64,000 nucleotides of DNA from Diphasiastrum complanatum (lineage: Eukaryota > Streptophyta > Lycopodiopsida > Lycopodiales > Lycopodiaceae): the NCBI GenBank assembly GCA_029204225.1, contig CM055095.1:62477910-62541909 (forward strand), read 5' to 3'. The number at the start of each line of letters is the position of its first letter. Positions within the stretch are counted from its first letter, which is position 1. This document shows, piece after piece, positions 10,291 to 22,326 of this stretch. The translations under genes and the position numbers were made by a program. Under the pieces are notes generated by a model. That model ran no database searches. It had not been told where the DNA came from and saw only the letters and a program-made list of their open reading frames with translations.

Positions 10291-12560
10291 AGTCTTCAGG
10301 ACATATATTTGAAAATTCCACCATTTCTTCATCTAATATTTGTCAAAAAAGGCATGATAACTACAATCTAGCTCAAGGAAAAACAAAACAAATTTGAAGT
10401 TTTCACAAGACACTTTATATTCGGAAGCTTGGAAGCTAGAACAACATCATCCAAAATTATTGGAAACTTCTGTTATATAAGCAAACACAAGCAGGAAAAA
10501 ATCAACCCACAAATTATTCTAATAGTTTTTGAGAACACATTCATAATAGTGATTGTGTAAGCTCTTGCAACTTAAAACGTTAAGAAACAACAAAAGAATC
10601 CTCACAATATCTTGACTTACCCATAGTATATACTTATCTCTTTAGCAAATAAGCTAATAAATGCATTTTTCTAAATCTCAAAGAAAAGAAAGATGATCAC
10701 TCTTTCCCAATCCAACAATTTCATCATTATGGCAAGACCTTTGTGGTATGATACCACAACGTTCTTGAAATAAATGCATTTTTCTGTACCTCAAAGAAAT
10801 ACCACAAATTTGTAGGCAAACTGTTGCTTTGTGCAACTTCAAACGTTAAAACAAACTAATAATCAAATTTGTTTTAATAAAACATAAACTCATAAAAAAA
10901 ACATAGATCTATTTTGTATTCGAAATAGATGACCATATGCAAATTAAATATGAATCACCTGAAAAATGCATTAGATCCTATTTATCTTTCCATGCTATCA
11001 TGCTAAAAAAGATGAAAGTTGTATCGAACTTTGTTATTACGTATTGAGGTTTTAAATGTATGTAATGGAGTTATTATTGTGGTATTATGTTGTGAAGGCC
11101 TTGTCATAATGCTGAAATTTTTGGATTAACACAAACGAAAAACATCATTAAAGTCCATAAAACATTTGTTTATAAAAGTTAAGACCAACCGTCAAAATTT
11201 TACTAAGCTATTTTTCTACATTCTTTTCATCTTCACAAAAAGTTAAAATATGACATGGCAAGGCCTTTGTGGTATAGTACCACATCGTTCTTGTTTTCAC
11301 TTAAAATGGATGTTGGGAAAAAGAATCTCATTGGCTTTGGGACCAATGTCCAACCACACATCAAGGGGTAAGTGAACATGCCGGTGGACCTTCATTGACA
11401 AGACTTGCCCTTGTTCCATGTTGACATTATTTGTTGCCATGTAGGATGCCACATAAGGGTAAGTCCCACCTTACGTGAGAGGTGGGGAGGGCACTTAAAG
11501 TTGCCTCAACCAATGGAGGGAGATTATTTGGGCCCTCTCTCACTTATCCGCCTCCCAATATGTGAAAACACTCTTTAAAATCAATTGGTCCCAACTTTCT
11601 TCCTTAACCTTGCATCAATGCTATATTTAAAGCATTGAGAATGGTTGGATGAGTATCAATACTTGCAGAAAACTTTTTTTTCAACCTAACACAAAACCTA
11701 TAAAAAAAAAATTATGTAGGCTTTTCAACAACTCATGGGCCAAAAGCCTACGATTCTATATAGAGAAGGCTCAAATTTTTTGTTCCAATAAGGATTAATT
11801 TTTTATACGAAGCCTTATAATGTGTTTATCCTTCTTAAATAGGATTTTAATTGATTCAAACTTTGGGTCATTGTTCGGAAAAGCCGACAACTATAGGAAT
11901 GGAATTGACATCTTTCTCCAAAAATTGATCTTGAAAAAAAACTTATAAGAAATTGACTTTTAAAATATCGACAACTTTTTTGAAATGCAAAAGAAAAATT
12001 GTTTATTGTTTTCAAATGTAGTAAATTTATGATTTGTAAAAATCTTATGTTGCATAGCTTTATTAAGTCAATAGAAGTAGTTATTAATGTAAACATGTGA
12101 TAATTTGTCGGCAAGCAAATTGAGATACAAGATTCAGAAGACAAGATTTTAAAATAACTGTATTAGAATTTAATAATGATTATAAAATACTTGTATGATT
12201 TGTATTTAAAAAGAAGTAAAATGGCATGCACTTTGTTAAAACTCTATTATGAGCCGCTTAAAGAATGTATTAAAGCCTAGAGGCAAACTAGTGATTTTTA
12301 AAGTTTTAAACCAAAAAATATTTATATGAAAATAAAAACCTATAAATCAATATTTGATAGGCTCGTAACCTATAAAGGCTGAAACATGTAAGTAATGAGA
12401 ACCTACAAAAAAAAAAATTAATAGGTGAATAAAAAAATTTGTTAGGCTTTTTTCAATCGATTATAGGCTTTTGGCAAGCACAGATGAGTATGGGGCCTTG
12501 CCTACACCTAGCTTAGTCCCAATTGGGAGTATGCATTCTCATTTTGGGGACTATTTTACC
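10291..12560. other. AT-rich intergenic DNA with repeated palindromic words
   Basis: No coding domain seen. TGTGGTATGATACCACA (near 10742), an 8-base palindrome arm pair, recurs in diverged form near 11268 with the flank GGCAAGGCCTTTGTGGTA, and inverted near 11075. A word AAATGCATTTTTCT followed by CTCAAAGAAA is duplicated at about 10660 and 10770. Around 11700-11760 and 12400-12475 the phrases TAGGCTTTT and AAAAGCCTA recur, suggesting ends of an old repeat. Confidence 0.45.
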
Positions 12561-14812
12561 CTAGAGTTTTAGACATAATAATGCGCTCCAAAGATAAGCA
12601 GCTCTCATGGATGAATTCCCACAAGATTTTACTTTTTTTTTTGACATGTGCAAGTTCATACATTTTTTTTGACATGTGCAAGTTCATAGGCACTCTAGGG
12701 AATAAATTATCACTCACAATAATGTTTTTGACAACAAACTTTTGCCTATCAAAACTTGCTCCTCCTCGGTTTTGACATTCATAACATTTTTCTTGCCCTT
12801 CAAATACATTCAAAATGGGCTTTGTGGTGAAGTTGTAGCACATGACTCCAGCCTTCAAAGCTATCGGAACAAGGAAAAATTCCCTAATTTTTAAGAAACA
12901 GGTTTCTCAAAAAGTATGGTGGTGTTCAAAATTCAAATATTCAAATCTCGAGTGAGTTGTAAGCTTTTGGCGTTTGCTTTTAATTAATTGGACGTAATGG
13001 CCAATGTGCTCTCGTGAAGGAGTTATAGGAACAGCTGCAGCTGCCTCTGTCAAGCATCTCGGGATTCTGTGCCAGAAACAGGACGGATGTACACTTTTGC
13101 ATCCATCCATCCATCCATGCAAAGCAATCGCAATATAGTAATATTCACAAATCTCACCTTATGAGAGGACGACGTGAGGGCCTGAGAAAAACCCATCGCT
13201 TGAGCGTTCCTCCCACTTCCCACTGCCAGTTTTTTTTGCTTTGCGAGGTAACAATGAATGAATGAGTGAGTGATCGCATCTAGACAAAGTCTGTGTTCAC
13301 CGTACAGCTTTGACAATGCAGCGTGCTGTTGTTGTATGCATATGCTATGCATAGCCTATTAGCCTGTGCATATGCTTCTTTCTGTCACTAATGAGTCTCG
13401 GGAATCGCAGCAGGAGTTGGAGTGATGTTGAAGGATATAAAAGCACTGCATGCATCTATCTCTCTCGGGATTTGAACTCCATAAAGCATTATCATATATC
13501 TCTTCCAGCCCAGAAAGGCCAAGTAATAACTGGGTAAGCAGCTAACTTGTGAAGTATATGGAAGATTGAAGTCCGTCCAAAGCAAAGAAATCTGCTACGC
13601 ACTATATCAGAAAAGGGTTGGTTCGTAGTACCGAAATGAATAATATCAGTAACAAGTTCTACAATTTTTAGGCCCACTGAGCTTTCGAATTCAAAGACAT
13701 ACTTGAGGTTCACAAAAAAGAGATGCTTAATCCTAAAAAAATTATTCCAAAAGGAAAATTGTAAGTGAGCCCCAAAGATAGTATACGAACAAGTCATCAA
13801 CCATTTAGAACCCTCAAATTGCATAAATAGTGTATTACACATAGAATGTGAACTCAAACTGGGTATTCCCATAAAAATGGAGCTCGAGTTTTGGGCAGTA
13901 AAATCGGCAAAATCCTAGCCGGGTTAACCTTTTTCTCACAATATTCCTTAGCTTGCCAATTTTGCCTCTACATGCATAGTGCTCTACGATGGTGGTTGGA
14001 TACACTAGCTTTAGGTTAGTTATATACATAATGGTTATGATGGCTTGGTGACACTAGCCATTCAAGAGGAATATGCACGTATTAAATTGAGGATCAAAGT
14101 GCAAGATGCTACTACATGGAAATGGATTTTTTGGTGACCTTTCCATTCAAGACTAGACAAATGTAAAACTATTGTGAGGCCAATAGCCTCTCCATAGTTT
14201 TACAACCATTTTACCTATTGGAAAGGTTACTAGACACAATTGCAAAGAATGGGAAGGTCGCCCCCTTTTTATGGTTGATATTTTTCCATACCACTCATTT
14301 TGATGTTTTATGGGGTCTATGGTTGTAAGCTTACAAAATCTATTCATGTACTTATGTACACAAGTTATGATGTCAATTTTGTTTTCCCATTATCTAACTT
14401 TTTTTTATATGAATTCAGCCCCAAAAATCTTTAGTGACATTCTAAAAGATATAAGAAAAGAAATAGATGGTCGAAGAAGCCAGTCTTGACAACATCCTCA
14501 TAATCTAATAAGGAACATTGATACTCAATCTAACGGGGAGAAAACATCCCATGTGAATTAGCTAAAACATGCATGGCCCCAATAATAGTAGCCTATTTCC
14601 ACTATTGCCAAATGATTTGAGCATGAAAAAGACCACCTAAAACATGAAGGGATTGCAGATTCATATTGTTTGATGGGTGACTTCTTATCATCTTGCTATC
14701 ATGCTCGATCCATCAAGAGGCTATTATTTTAACAATAAGAAAAGTTTAATGTCCATTGTTGTTATAGATTCTGTCTATTGGGAATATATTATACTTGATT
14801 TAATTCCAATAC

Positions 14813-14814
<2 letters not shown>
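12561..14814. other. Unassigned intergenic DNA
   Basis: No protein domain, RNA gene or LTR recognised. A short tandem duplication of GACATGTGCAAGTTCATA lies near 12642-12687 and a CCAT tetranucleotide run lies near 13101-13118. Frames of up to 126 codons here lack recognisable motifs. Confidence 0.4.

Positions 14815-14887
<73 letters not shown>
14815..14887. repeat. (GA)n microsatellite, about 36 copies
   Basis: A pure GA run located inside a copia RNase H remnant. Its expansion splits the frame at the RNase H region. Confidence 0.97.
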
Positions 14888-14890
<3 letters not shown>

Positions 14891-15400
14891 ACAAATGAAA
14901 GATGCAAAGGCACTTGTGAACCTTCTATTCACCCTATCACCTACAAAGTTGGCATCCAAAAATGCAATCAAAGAAACATTAGAACCTGGATACAATATGC
15001 CATAATATATGGTACCCGAGATGTATCTAAGAACTCTCTTAGTCATTTTCCAATGGATGATTGATGGAATTTGCATAAATTGACTCAACTTCGCCACACT
15101 ATAGCTAAGATTGGTTCTTATAATTATAATGATCCATATTAAGGAGCCAATAAGTTTCCAAAAAAAACTGATGTCTTGGATGCTTCATCATATTTTGTAG
15201 GAACTTTTACGACATGCTCCATTGGAGTGTATACACTTTTGTAAGTCTTCATACCAACTATATCAAGCAATAAAGTAGCATACTTTGATTGATAAATGAA
15301 GCTAAAATCAAATCTTTTAATTACTTCTATGCCTAGAATGAGATGCAAAAAGCCTAAATCTTGCATCTTAAACTCTTTCTTCAATGTAATTTTCACAATA
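14888..15400 (-). pseudogene. Copia RT C-terminus and RNase H start, remnant
   Basis: Two minus-strand frames. 15139-15396 shows KEFKMQDLGFLHLILGIEV and the TPME motif (VYTPMEHVV) of the RT C-terminus. 14890-15097 shows LSQFMQIPSIIHWKMTKRVL, LRYISGTIYYGILY and AFLDANFVGDRVNRR of the RT-RNase H connection. The sequence SFICE leads directly into the GA microsatellite. The family differs from elements B and C. The flanking 15401-15970 DNA holds no further domain. Confidence 0.85.
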
Positions 15401-15970
15401 TTGATATCACCAATGCAACTGCCACATAAGGATATATCATTTTCAAAGTGACGATGATATCAAGCTCAAATATATTCTTGAGAGTTAGATTGAAAATGAA
15501 TGATTTGTCAACAATCTATGTCAAATAATTTCACCCTCTTGACTAGCTTTGAGAGATCTTTCAATTTTGGACATAAAACTTGAGATCAAGGGACTTGAAC
15601 CATAAAGATCTAAAAATTACCTACCTACCCTCAATGATTAAATTCAAACATCTACTAGATGCATCAACAACCCTTGGAGCCTTGGTCTTCTCAATATACA
15701 CTTAATGCTCTTTCCAACAAATATCTACTTGGACTCAATGGATGAAGGATGAGTTTGCTACAAAATTCCAAAGTGGATGGAACTCACATGTGGCCTGTAC
15801 TTTCCAAACATTCAATGCTCACATATAGTCCAAGAAATCCATCAAAACTGGCAATCATTAGCCAATTTGAAGCTAGAAGACAATTGAGATGCAAGAGCAC
15901 TCTCAAACCTAGAATTTTCACTCCAGATCTTGCTTCATGGAGATCAAACTTCAAGCATGCATGTGCCTAG

Positions 15971-15982
15971 GCTCTGATACCA
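15971..15982 (-). other. Primer-binding site, family A copy 2
   Basis: The minus strand reads TGGTATCAGAGC, directly adjoining the LTR that begins at 15983. The internal region therefore extends to lower coordinates (leader within 15480-15970), but no gag is found there. Confidence 0.88.
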
Positions 15983-16550
15983 TGTCCAAAAGTAGTTTTG
16001 AGGACCTTATGAAGATCTACCGTGAACTACATGCATGTGAGGTTGCACATCTATTAAAGATGGATGGATCAAAACGAGATTGGAAGAGCTATCTACCACA
16101 CTTTGAATCTAGGCAAGAGCTCAATCACATCAAAAGTTACAATCATCCAAAGACAAGCAAGTGTCTTACATTCACATGAAAAAACTAAGTAAATTTCACT
16201 ATGAGAACTCAATCCAAGCATCTTGCTCTCGAGTAGAGAGAGAAAGAGGGCTTGCTCTCGGGTAGAAAGAGAATATACCAAATTGCTTCCAAGTGAAACT
16301 TTGCATTATCTCTCAAAAAAAATTTGTATGTACAAGGAGAGCACACTTCCATATAGTAGTGGCTTGAGTTCTTATTAGACCCCATGGATTCCACCTCTCA
16401 TAATGATTGGACCTCAAGATTGGCACCTCTCTCCATGATTGGACCATATAGCTTAAACCTCTCAATTTGATTGGCCAAGTGATTTGCACCTTAGTCTAAT
16501 TTTACCAACTTTCATGTTTGCTTCCCGCTTTGCCTTTCCACTTACCTTTA
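15983..16550 (-). mobile_element. Family A LTR, copy 2 (right end approximate)
   Basis: Starts TGTCCAAAAG right after the primer site. It carries the inverted signatures of family A: CTCTCGAGTAGAGAG/CTCTCGGGTAGAAAG pairs (16225-16270) and ACCTC...ATTGGAC repeats (16390-16480). The right boundary could not be fixed exactly because it runs into a gag remnant. Confidence 0.75.
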
Positions 16551-16552
16551 CT

Positions 16553-16885
16553 TTATGTGAAGCATGCACTCTCCTCACCAACATTCTTGGATGAAGAGAT
16601 TCCCATTATCCCCCTCATCAACTTGATCCTACTCTTCTTGACTACTAACACTCCTTCAAAGTTATCAATTGTAGTAAGTTGAGATTCGAAAACATAATTA
16701 TGGAGAAGGATTGAGTAGTTTTCTCCCAATCCATTGAAGATGATTTGCTCAAGCTCTCTTTTCTTGATTTCCTCACCAATGGGAGAAAACTCTCTATTTA
16801 GGGCCTTCACTCTCAATACATAAGAGTGAGCACTTTCTCTTTTGGATCTAAAACTTTGCATCACTTGATTTCTCAAAGTGAGCAT
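16553..16885 (-). pseudogene. Copia gag remnant
   Basis: A minus-strand frame with the UBN2 pattern (TLRNQVMQSFRSKRESAH, YVLRVKALNREFSPIGEE, IIFNGLGENYSILLHN). It stops exactly where the LTR of element D begins (16891), so D inserted into this gag. The downstream part (zinc knuckle) is missing. Confidence 0.82.
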
Positions 16886-16890
16886 TCTTG

Positions 16891-17631
16891 TGTTGGAAAT
16901 TTGCTATGAGAGTGTCGAATTAAATATTTGACAACGATGCGAATGTAGATAATGCAAAATCACTATCGAATTGCATCTATGTCGGAGCTACAACTAATCA
17001 TCATGCGGAATTGGAAAATGAATGATAATAATTGAGTGCATTTGTATCTTTATCAACTACTACAAATGAATGCAACAAAGTTTCTTCACTCTCTAAGTTC
17101 ATTAGTAAGTTTGTTGATAAGCGTAGACTAGTTGTAATAAGTTGTCGTGATTATAGCCTATGTATGAGCGATTTTGATAGAAAATAAAGTAAAGCTACTT
17201 GCTTAGCATTACTATAGTAAGATAGTGGAAATATTACACCTCTACTATTCAAACTTCAATAGACGGATGACTTGCGCATACATTCATCTTATTGAATACT
17301 ATCAAAAACTTATGTAAATGAGATCTATTAGTTTTATAGTTGTTAGTGTAGCCCTAAACGAAAGTCACTACAGGATTCACTACAAATCTACCATGGATAA
17401 GATTCCATGTTTTATTTGATATTGTATGAGTATTCTAAGTATTCGAGCTTCCTTCGAGTTTTGTTTGACAATCCCTCAATTTTTTAAAATTTTTAAGATT
17501 GTTTGAATTTATGTGTATTTTTGTAGATTTTATGACAATGCACGTAAAACTATAGACAATATGAAACCTATACAAGTATGTAAACGTTATTTCACATTAG
17601 TATCAAATTCCATCAAAGATAAAATCCAACA
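16891..17631 (-). mobile_element. 3' LTR of copia element D (741 bp)
   Basis: In plus orientation it begins TGTTGG and ends CCAACA, an inverted terminal hexamer. On its right side lies the polypurine tract and the RNase H of D. No matching 5' LTR was found in the window, so D is truncated at its far end. Confidence 0.72.
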
Positions 17632-17640
17632 CTCCTTCTT
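17632..17640 (-). other. Polypurine tract of element D
   Basis: The minus strand reads AAGAAGGAG immediately before the TGTTGGATTT start of the LTR. Confidence 0.7.
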
Positions 17641-17689
17641 GATGTAGATCCTAGAAAATTTGAAGTTTCAATTTACCATATTGGTAAAT

Positions 17690-18047
17690 CTGCTATGATT
17701 GTCGATAGCCAATGCCTATGTGAAGATGTCTGCTGCCATGAACTATATTATGCAAATACTAGAATAATCTCCCTTTTGAGTACTTTGTCTCCAACAAAAT
17801 AATACTTTATCTCAATGTGCTTTTTCCTAGAGTGATACCTAGGATTTACAGATAAAAAAACTGTACTTTGATTATCACAAAATAAAAAAGTAGGATGTGA
17901 TTAATTAAGGTTGATATCCAACAATATATATCTTAGCCAAATTGCCTTTGTCAAAAGTAACGGAATAAAATTCTACTTCTTGCTATCCCATGAGACAAGA
18001 CCATAAGGACATAGATTGATGTCGATTTTCTCCGATCAACATCTCCA
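17690..18047 (-). pseudogene. Copia element D: RNase H remnant
   Basis: Read on the minus strand, with frame changes, the segment gives GDVDRRKSTS, then CDNQSTVFLSVNPRYHSRKK and HIEIKYYFVGDKVLKREI, the RNase H motifs after the first acidic residue. Stops are present. The N-terminal part of RNase H is missing where the terminal-repeat element begins at 18048. Confidence 0.8.
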
Positions 18048-19855
18048 TGTGGAGTCTTACGATCCAGATTTTGTCACATATTGTAAAACTTTTTCAATTT
18101 CCATGTATATAAAATGTGCTATAGTGCCTAAATACATGTAAAGGCCTATTTCGCATCTTGTAAACTCATATTTTGAGTAGAAGTTTCAACGTACTAAAGA
18201 GACGCAATAGAAGTTCAGAACCGACATTTGACGGTTCGCAAGCGACATTGAGGCTGAACAACATTCCTATAAGGATAGCACTATGTGCCATCGTACATAC
18301 GCATTTCTACGCAGAGTTGAGTATCAATAGAGAGCGAAAAGCAAATTCTTATAGCTTGAACATTCTTTCCTTCTGTTATCTCTCACAGAATTACTTCTTA
18401 TCATTTGTGCGAACACACTCTGTATGATATGTGATTGATTGTAATATTGTTCTGTATGCGTCACGCACATTTCTTAAGGTATACTGAATTTTAGTTACTC
18501 TAACATGGATTTTTAGACGACACCAGCAAGTAATAATTCTGACTAATGTGCACAGGGAATTAGCCAAAGCGGTTAAACATAACTTTTAGCAGAAACTCCT
18601 TCAACTCTGAATGAGCTATGTGTTCAGATAATGGGATTGATTGAGGCTCTGTCCTGTTTGCTTTCTGCGGTAAAAACTATTTTTTTGTGTTTGATTAAGA
18701 AGAACTTTAGCTAATGTGATTCTGCTTGATGAATCTAATTGGTAGTTGCTGTCAGTTCTGACTGTTTTCCTGATGCCTGAAGAGCCTGAAAGATAAAGTT
18801 ATTCTTACAATTACAGAACTTGACCAAATCGTTTCATCATTGGTGTTCCTGGATGCCAATTTACCCAAATATCTTTGGATAACCAGTTGTGTCGCTATAG
18901 TATTCATTGTGAGCTTTATACACTCTAGTATGTTTATCATCATGCATACATTTATCATGCAAAAGATGAGATTATTCTCTCTCTTTGGTAACGATCAAAC
19001 CTTTTATACTACGTAATTCATTGATTTTGTGGAAATCCATAACAACTAGCCCCCTTGCAACAATCGGCAATCAAGGAATGGGTGGTTATCCAAATTTGTC
19101 ATTCCAAGAAGACTACAACCAGAAGAACAACTTTTTCCTGGCAACAAAAGGACTAACATTGGAACAAGAGAATGAAGCCCGAGCCAAGGCTATTTTCCAC
19201 AGCAAGCCAGCTAGCCGAAAGTGACAAAGAAGGACATAAATCAGATTGTTTGCAGGCTGCTGCACAGTTGAGGAAGGGAATATGTGGAGTCTTATGATCT
19301 CACATTATCCAAATTTTGTCATATATTGTAAAAAAAATTTAGTTTCCATGTATATAAAATGTGCTATAGTGCCTAAATACATGTAAAGGCCTATTTCGCA
19401 CTTTGTAAATTCATATTTTGAGTAGAAGTTGCGACGTACTAAAGAGACGCAATAGAAGTTCAGAACCGGCATTTGATGGTTTGTAAGCGACATTGAGGCT
19501 GAAGAACATTCCTATAAGGATGGCACTATGTGCCATTGTACATACGCATTTCTACACAGAGCTGAGTATCAATAGAGAGCAAAGAGCAAGTTCTTATAGC
19601 TTGAACATTCTTTCCTTCTGTTATCTCTCACAAGATTACTTCTTATCATTTGTGCAAACACACTCTGTATGATCTGTGATTGATTGTAATACTGCTCTGT
19701 ATGCGTCACGCACATTTCTTAAGTTACACTGAATTTCAGTTACTCTAACACGGATTTTCAGGCGACACCAGCAAGTAATAATTCTGACTAATGTGCACAG
19801 GGAATTAGCCGAAGCGGTTAAACATAGCTTTTAGCAGAAACTCCTTCAACTCTGA
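18048..19855 (+). mobile_element. Small element with 563/573 bp terminal direct repeats (TRIM-like)
   Basis: Two direct repeats (18048-18610 and 19283-19855) about 95 percent alike flank 672 bases of internal DNA without retroelement proteins. Both start TGTGGAGTCTTA, and the second is preceded by a purine tract GAGGAAGGGAATA (19270-19282). This is the arrangement of a terminal-repeat retrotransposon in miniature. A primer site was not found, the repeats end in CTGA rather than CA, and no target duplication is visible. About 200 bases of the host element D are lost at the junction. The element sits in the RT/RNase H boundary of D. Confidence 0.78.
18985..19224 (+). pseudogene. Possible captured host exon inside the TRIM-like element
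   Basis: A 79-codon plus frame. Its second half (MGGYPNLSFQEDYNQKNNFF, then LTLEQENEARAKAIFHSKPA) has the charge pattern and codon use of a host exon, not of gag or pol. An acceptor-like CCTTGCAAC lies just before it. It is not recognised as a known family. It could be a fragment of a cellular gene picked up by the element. Confidence 0.35.
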
Positions 19856-20734
19856 TAATGTCAGGTTTAGTACAAATCATGGCATACATAAGAGAACCAA
19901 TAATCGAATGATAAAGATATAGTTTCAGTTGCTCCACTTCTTTAAAAGATTGTGAAAATTGGTCCTTTTAATATTTTGAACCTGAATCCATTGGAGAAAT
20001 CGATCTTTGAGCACGATCTCTGAAAATTTAAATATTTAAGGCAGAAATGGACTTCTCCTAAATCTGTCATGTTGAATTTATTCTTTACAACATTTTCAAC
20101 ACCTTCATCATTCAAATGTCATTAATGAAAAATAGTGTATCATCAACATATAATGTAATGATAACAAAAGATGAACCAACTAATTTGTCGTATACATTAT
20201 AATCAGCTGAACTTGGTACAAATCCTTGTTCTATTTAGAATAAATTGATTCAATGGAACCATACACGCGATGACTATTTTAACCCATAAAGAGCTTCATG
20301 AAATTTGCATACCATCGTCGATGGACTTTGACTTCCAACTCATAGCTTTCGGGCTGATACATGTAAATGTCTTTTTCAATAACACCATTTAAAAATGCTA
20401 TTTGCACATCCATCTGGTGAATTTCTAGATCTACCAATGAGAGTAAAAGTTTGAAAAAAAAGACGTGGTTTATCACTAAACCAAAAATCTCCAAAAAAAT
20501 CAATACTTGAAATTTGAAAAAAAATTCTCTTGCAAACAATATTGCCTTTTTTTTTTATTTGATAAATCCACTTGCAAGGAATGACATTCTTATCAATTGG
20601 CAGTCACATAACAGTCCACATTGAATTTTTGATAAGAGATCATTGATACTTTGTCCATTACCGATTTCCACCAATCTATATTTTGACTCAAAATTGCTTC
20701 TGAATATTGAGTCCGGGTTCCTCGACAAGATAAC
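19856..20734 (-). pseudogene. Copia element D: reverse transcriptase remnant
   Basis: On the minus strand the RT reads in pieces: SQNIDWWKSVMDK, LPIDKNVIPCKWIYQ, LEIHQMDVQIAFLNGVIEKD (the MDV-FLNG catalytic segment), DYNVYDKLVGSSFVIITLYV with the DD active site just after, and GSLMYAMICTKPDI at the end. Several stops and shifts interrupt it. It is bounded on the left by the TRIM-like element and on the right by element E. Confidence 0.82.
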
Positions 20735-20796
20735 TGCTAAAATTTCACAATTCTAGCTTGACCAATTTTGGTCATATTGCTTGTAAATTGTATTAT
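20735..20796 (+). mobile_element. 5' LTR remnant of element E
   Basis: TGCTAAAATTTCACAATTCT and the next 40 bases match 23692-23751, then the match stops. The remainder of the 5' LTR has been deleted or replaced. Confidence 0.7.
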
Positions 20797-21160
20797 TTTG
20801 CTTGATTCGTGAGACAGTTTGGATTGATTATTGCATAATGATTCAACCTGATCTTGTAGGAATGATTTGAAGAGGCATTCATGTGCATATGATTCCTTTT
20901 GGTTCAGGTTAGGTGAATCTTATATTCTTGTGAAGTCAAGATCAAGGAGGAGGCAATTGTAGATCCAATTTTTATGCAAATTCAAGCTAGTTTCCATTCT
21001 TGTTAACATTAATAGATTTGATTTGGCTTAAGATCAGGTAGGATCTTATTGAGAGGTCAAGTTTTGAGCTTTCTCAAGTCCCTAGTATGTGGGATAGCTA
21101 GTCTTTCAATCATTTATATTTTGCATCTATTCTTGTGATCAAGATCTTGTTTAGAGATAG

Positions 21161-21630
21161 ATGGCTTCAATGAATGCATATCTTTTGGATTCACATGATA
21201 TATTAAATGCTTCTAATTATTCAATTTGAAAGCTAAGAATGGAATCAATCCTTATTTTACAAGATCTAATGGATATAGTGAGTGGTGAAGAGGATGAGCC
21301 TATTTACCCTCAAGAAGCTACAAAATACAAAAGGAGGTGCAAGGTTGCTCTCCATTGTATAAAAATGAATGTAGCTAATGAGTGGTGAAGAGGATGAGCC
21401 TATTTACTTTCAGAAAGCTACAAAATACAAAAGGAGGTGCAAGGTTGCTCTCCATTGTATAAAAATGAATGTAGCTAATGCGCTTTTTAAGGAGGTAGGT
21501 GCTTGCACCTCAGCTCAAGGTTTTCAAGCTAAAGGATAGAGTGGACATTCATATGTGTTGAGAGTTAAGGACTTAAACAAGGAGCTTGCTTACATAGGAG
21601 ATTCCATTAAGGAATGTGAACTTGTTCAAC
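21161..21630 (+). pseudogene. Copia element E: gag N-terminus with internal duplication
   Basis: The frame begins MASMNAYLLDSHDILNASNY (gag N-terminal pattern) and continues with LRMESILILQDLMDIVSGEE. A direct 100-base tandem duplication (21281-21380 and 21381-21480, only a few differences) breaks the reading frame. After it, gag pieces HSYVLRVKDLNKELAYIGD and ELVQLILNG can be recognised. Confidence 0.78.
21281..21480. repeat. 100-bp tandem duplication in gag of element E
   Basis: Both units begin AGTGGTGAAGAGGATGAGCC and end GTAGCTAATG. They differ at a handful of positions. The unit length is not a multiple of three, so it shifts the gag frame. Confidence 0.95.
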
Positions 21631-21639
21631 TAATCTTGA

Positions 21640-22317
21640 ATGGTAGTAAATATGGATTTTGATAACTTGGTGCAAGTTTATGAAATTGTGGGCAAGTTGC
21701 CCTCACTTGAAGATCTCCAAGGAGTCCTCATGGCCGAGGAGAGTAGGAGAACACACATCGAGTCAAGGATGGAGATGCTCTCTCTCAATGATGGGGATGA
21801 CAAGGCTCTTTTCATCAAGAGCAAAGGCAAAGGTGCTGCATTCAAGAAGAACCAAGTCAAAGGTGAAGATCAAGAAGGATCTTCAAGTCCAAGCTCGAGC
21901 AAGCCGAGGAAGGATAAGTCAAAGCTCAAGTGCTATTTTTGTAGCAAGATGGGGCATTATGCCTCCGAGTGCTTCAAGAGGATGCAATCTCAAAGTCAAG
22001 CAAACCTAGGCCAAGAGAAAGAGGAGAGTATTCATGAGGATTCTCTCATGATGTCAAGTTTCTCATCTACAAGCATAAGAGGTGAAGACCCATGCTGGAT
22101 AGATAGTGGGGCTAGCTCCCACATGACAAGTAAGAGGCTGAAGTATTTTTCAATCTTATCTACCTATGATGGACCTATCAAGTCAATTTTTATAGCAAAT
22201 GATTATGCTTGTAAGGTAGAAGGCATAGGATCCATACCTTTTTGGGATCTTCAAGGAAGATCAAGATTGATAGTGTACTTTACATTCCTAGCATCATTAA
22301 GAGCTTGCCTAGTGTAG
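21640..22317 (+). pseudogene. Copia element E: gag C-terminus, zinc knuckle, protease
   Basis: Contains LPSLEDLQGVLMAEESRR (gag tail), a lysine/serine linker, zinc knuckle CYFCSKMGHYASEC (CX2CX4HX4C), and the protease active site CWIDSGASSHMT followed by KSIFIANDYACKVEGIG. The product would end at 22317, just before the pre-integrase frame. Confidence 0.86.
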
Positions 22318-22326
22318 GCCAATTGA

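Noticed and set aside
13050-13872. Minus frames of 100-126 codons as a host gene
   Set aside because: No recognisable domain, overlapping frames, no splice structure. Kept as unassigned DNA.
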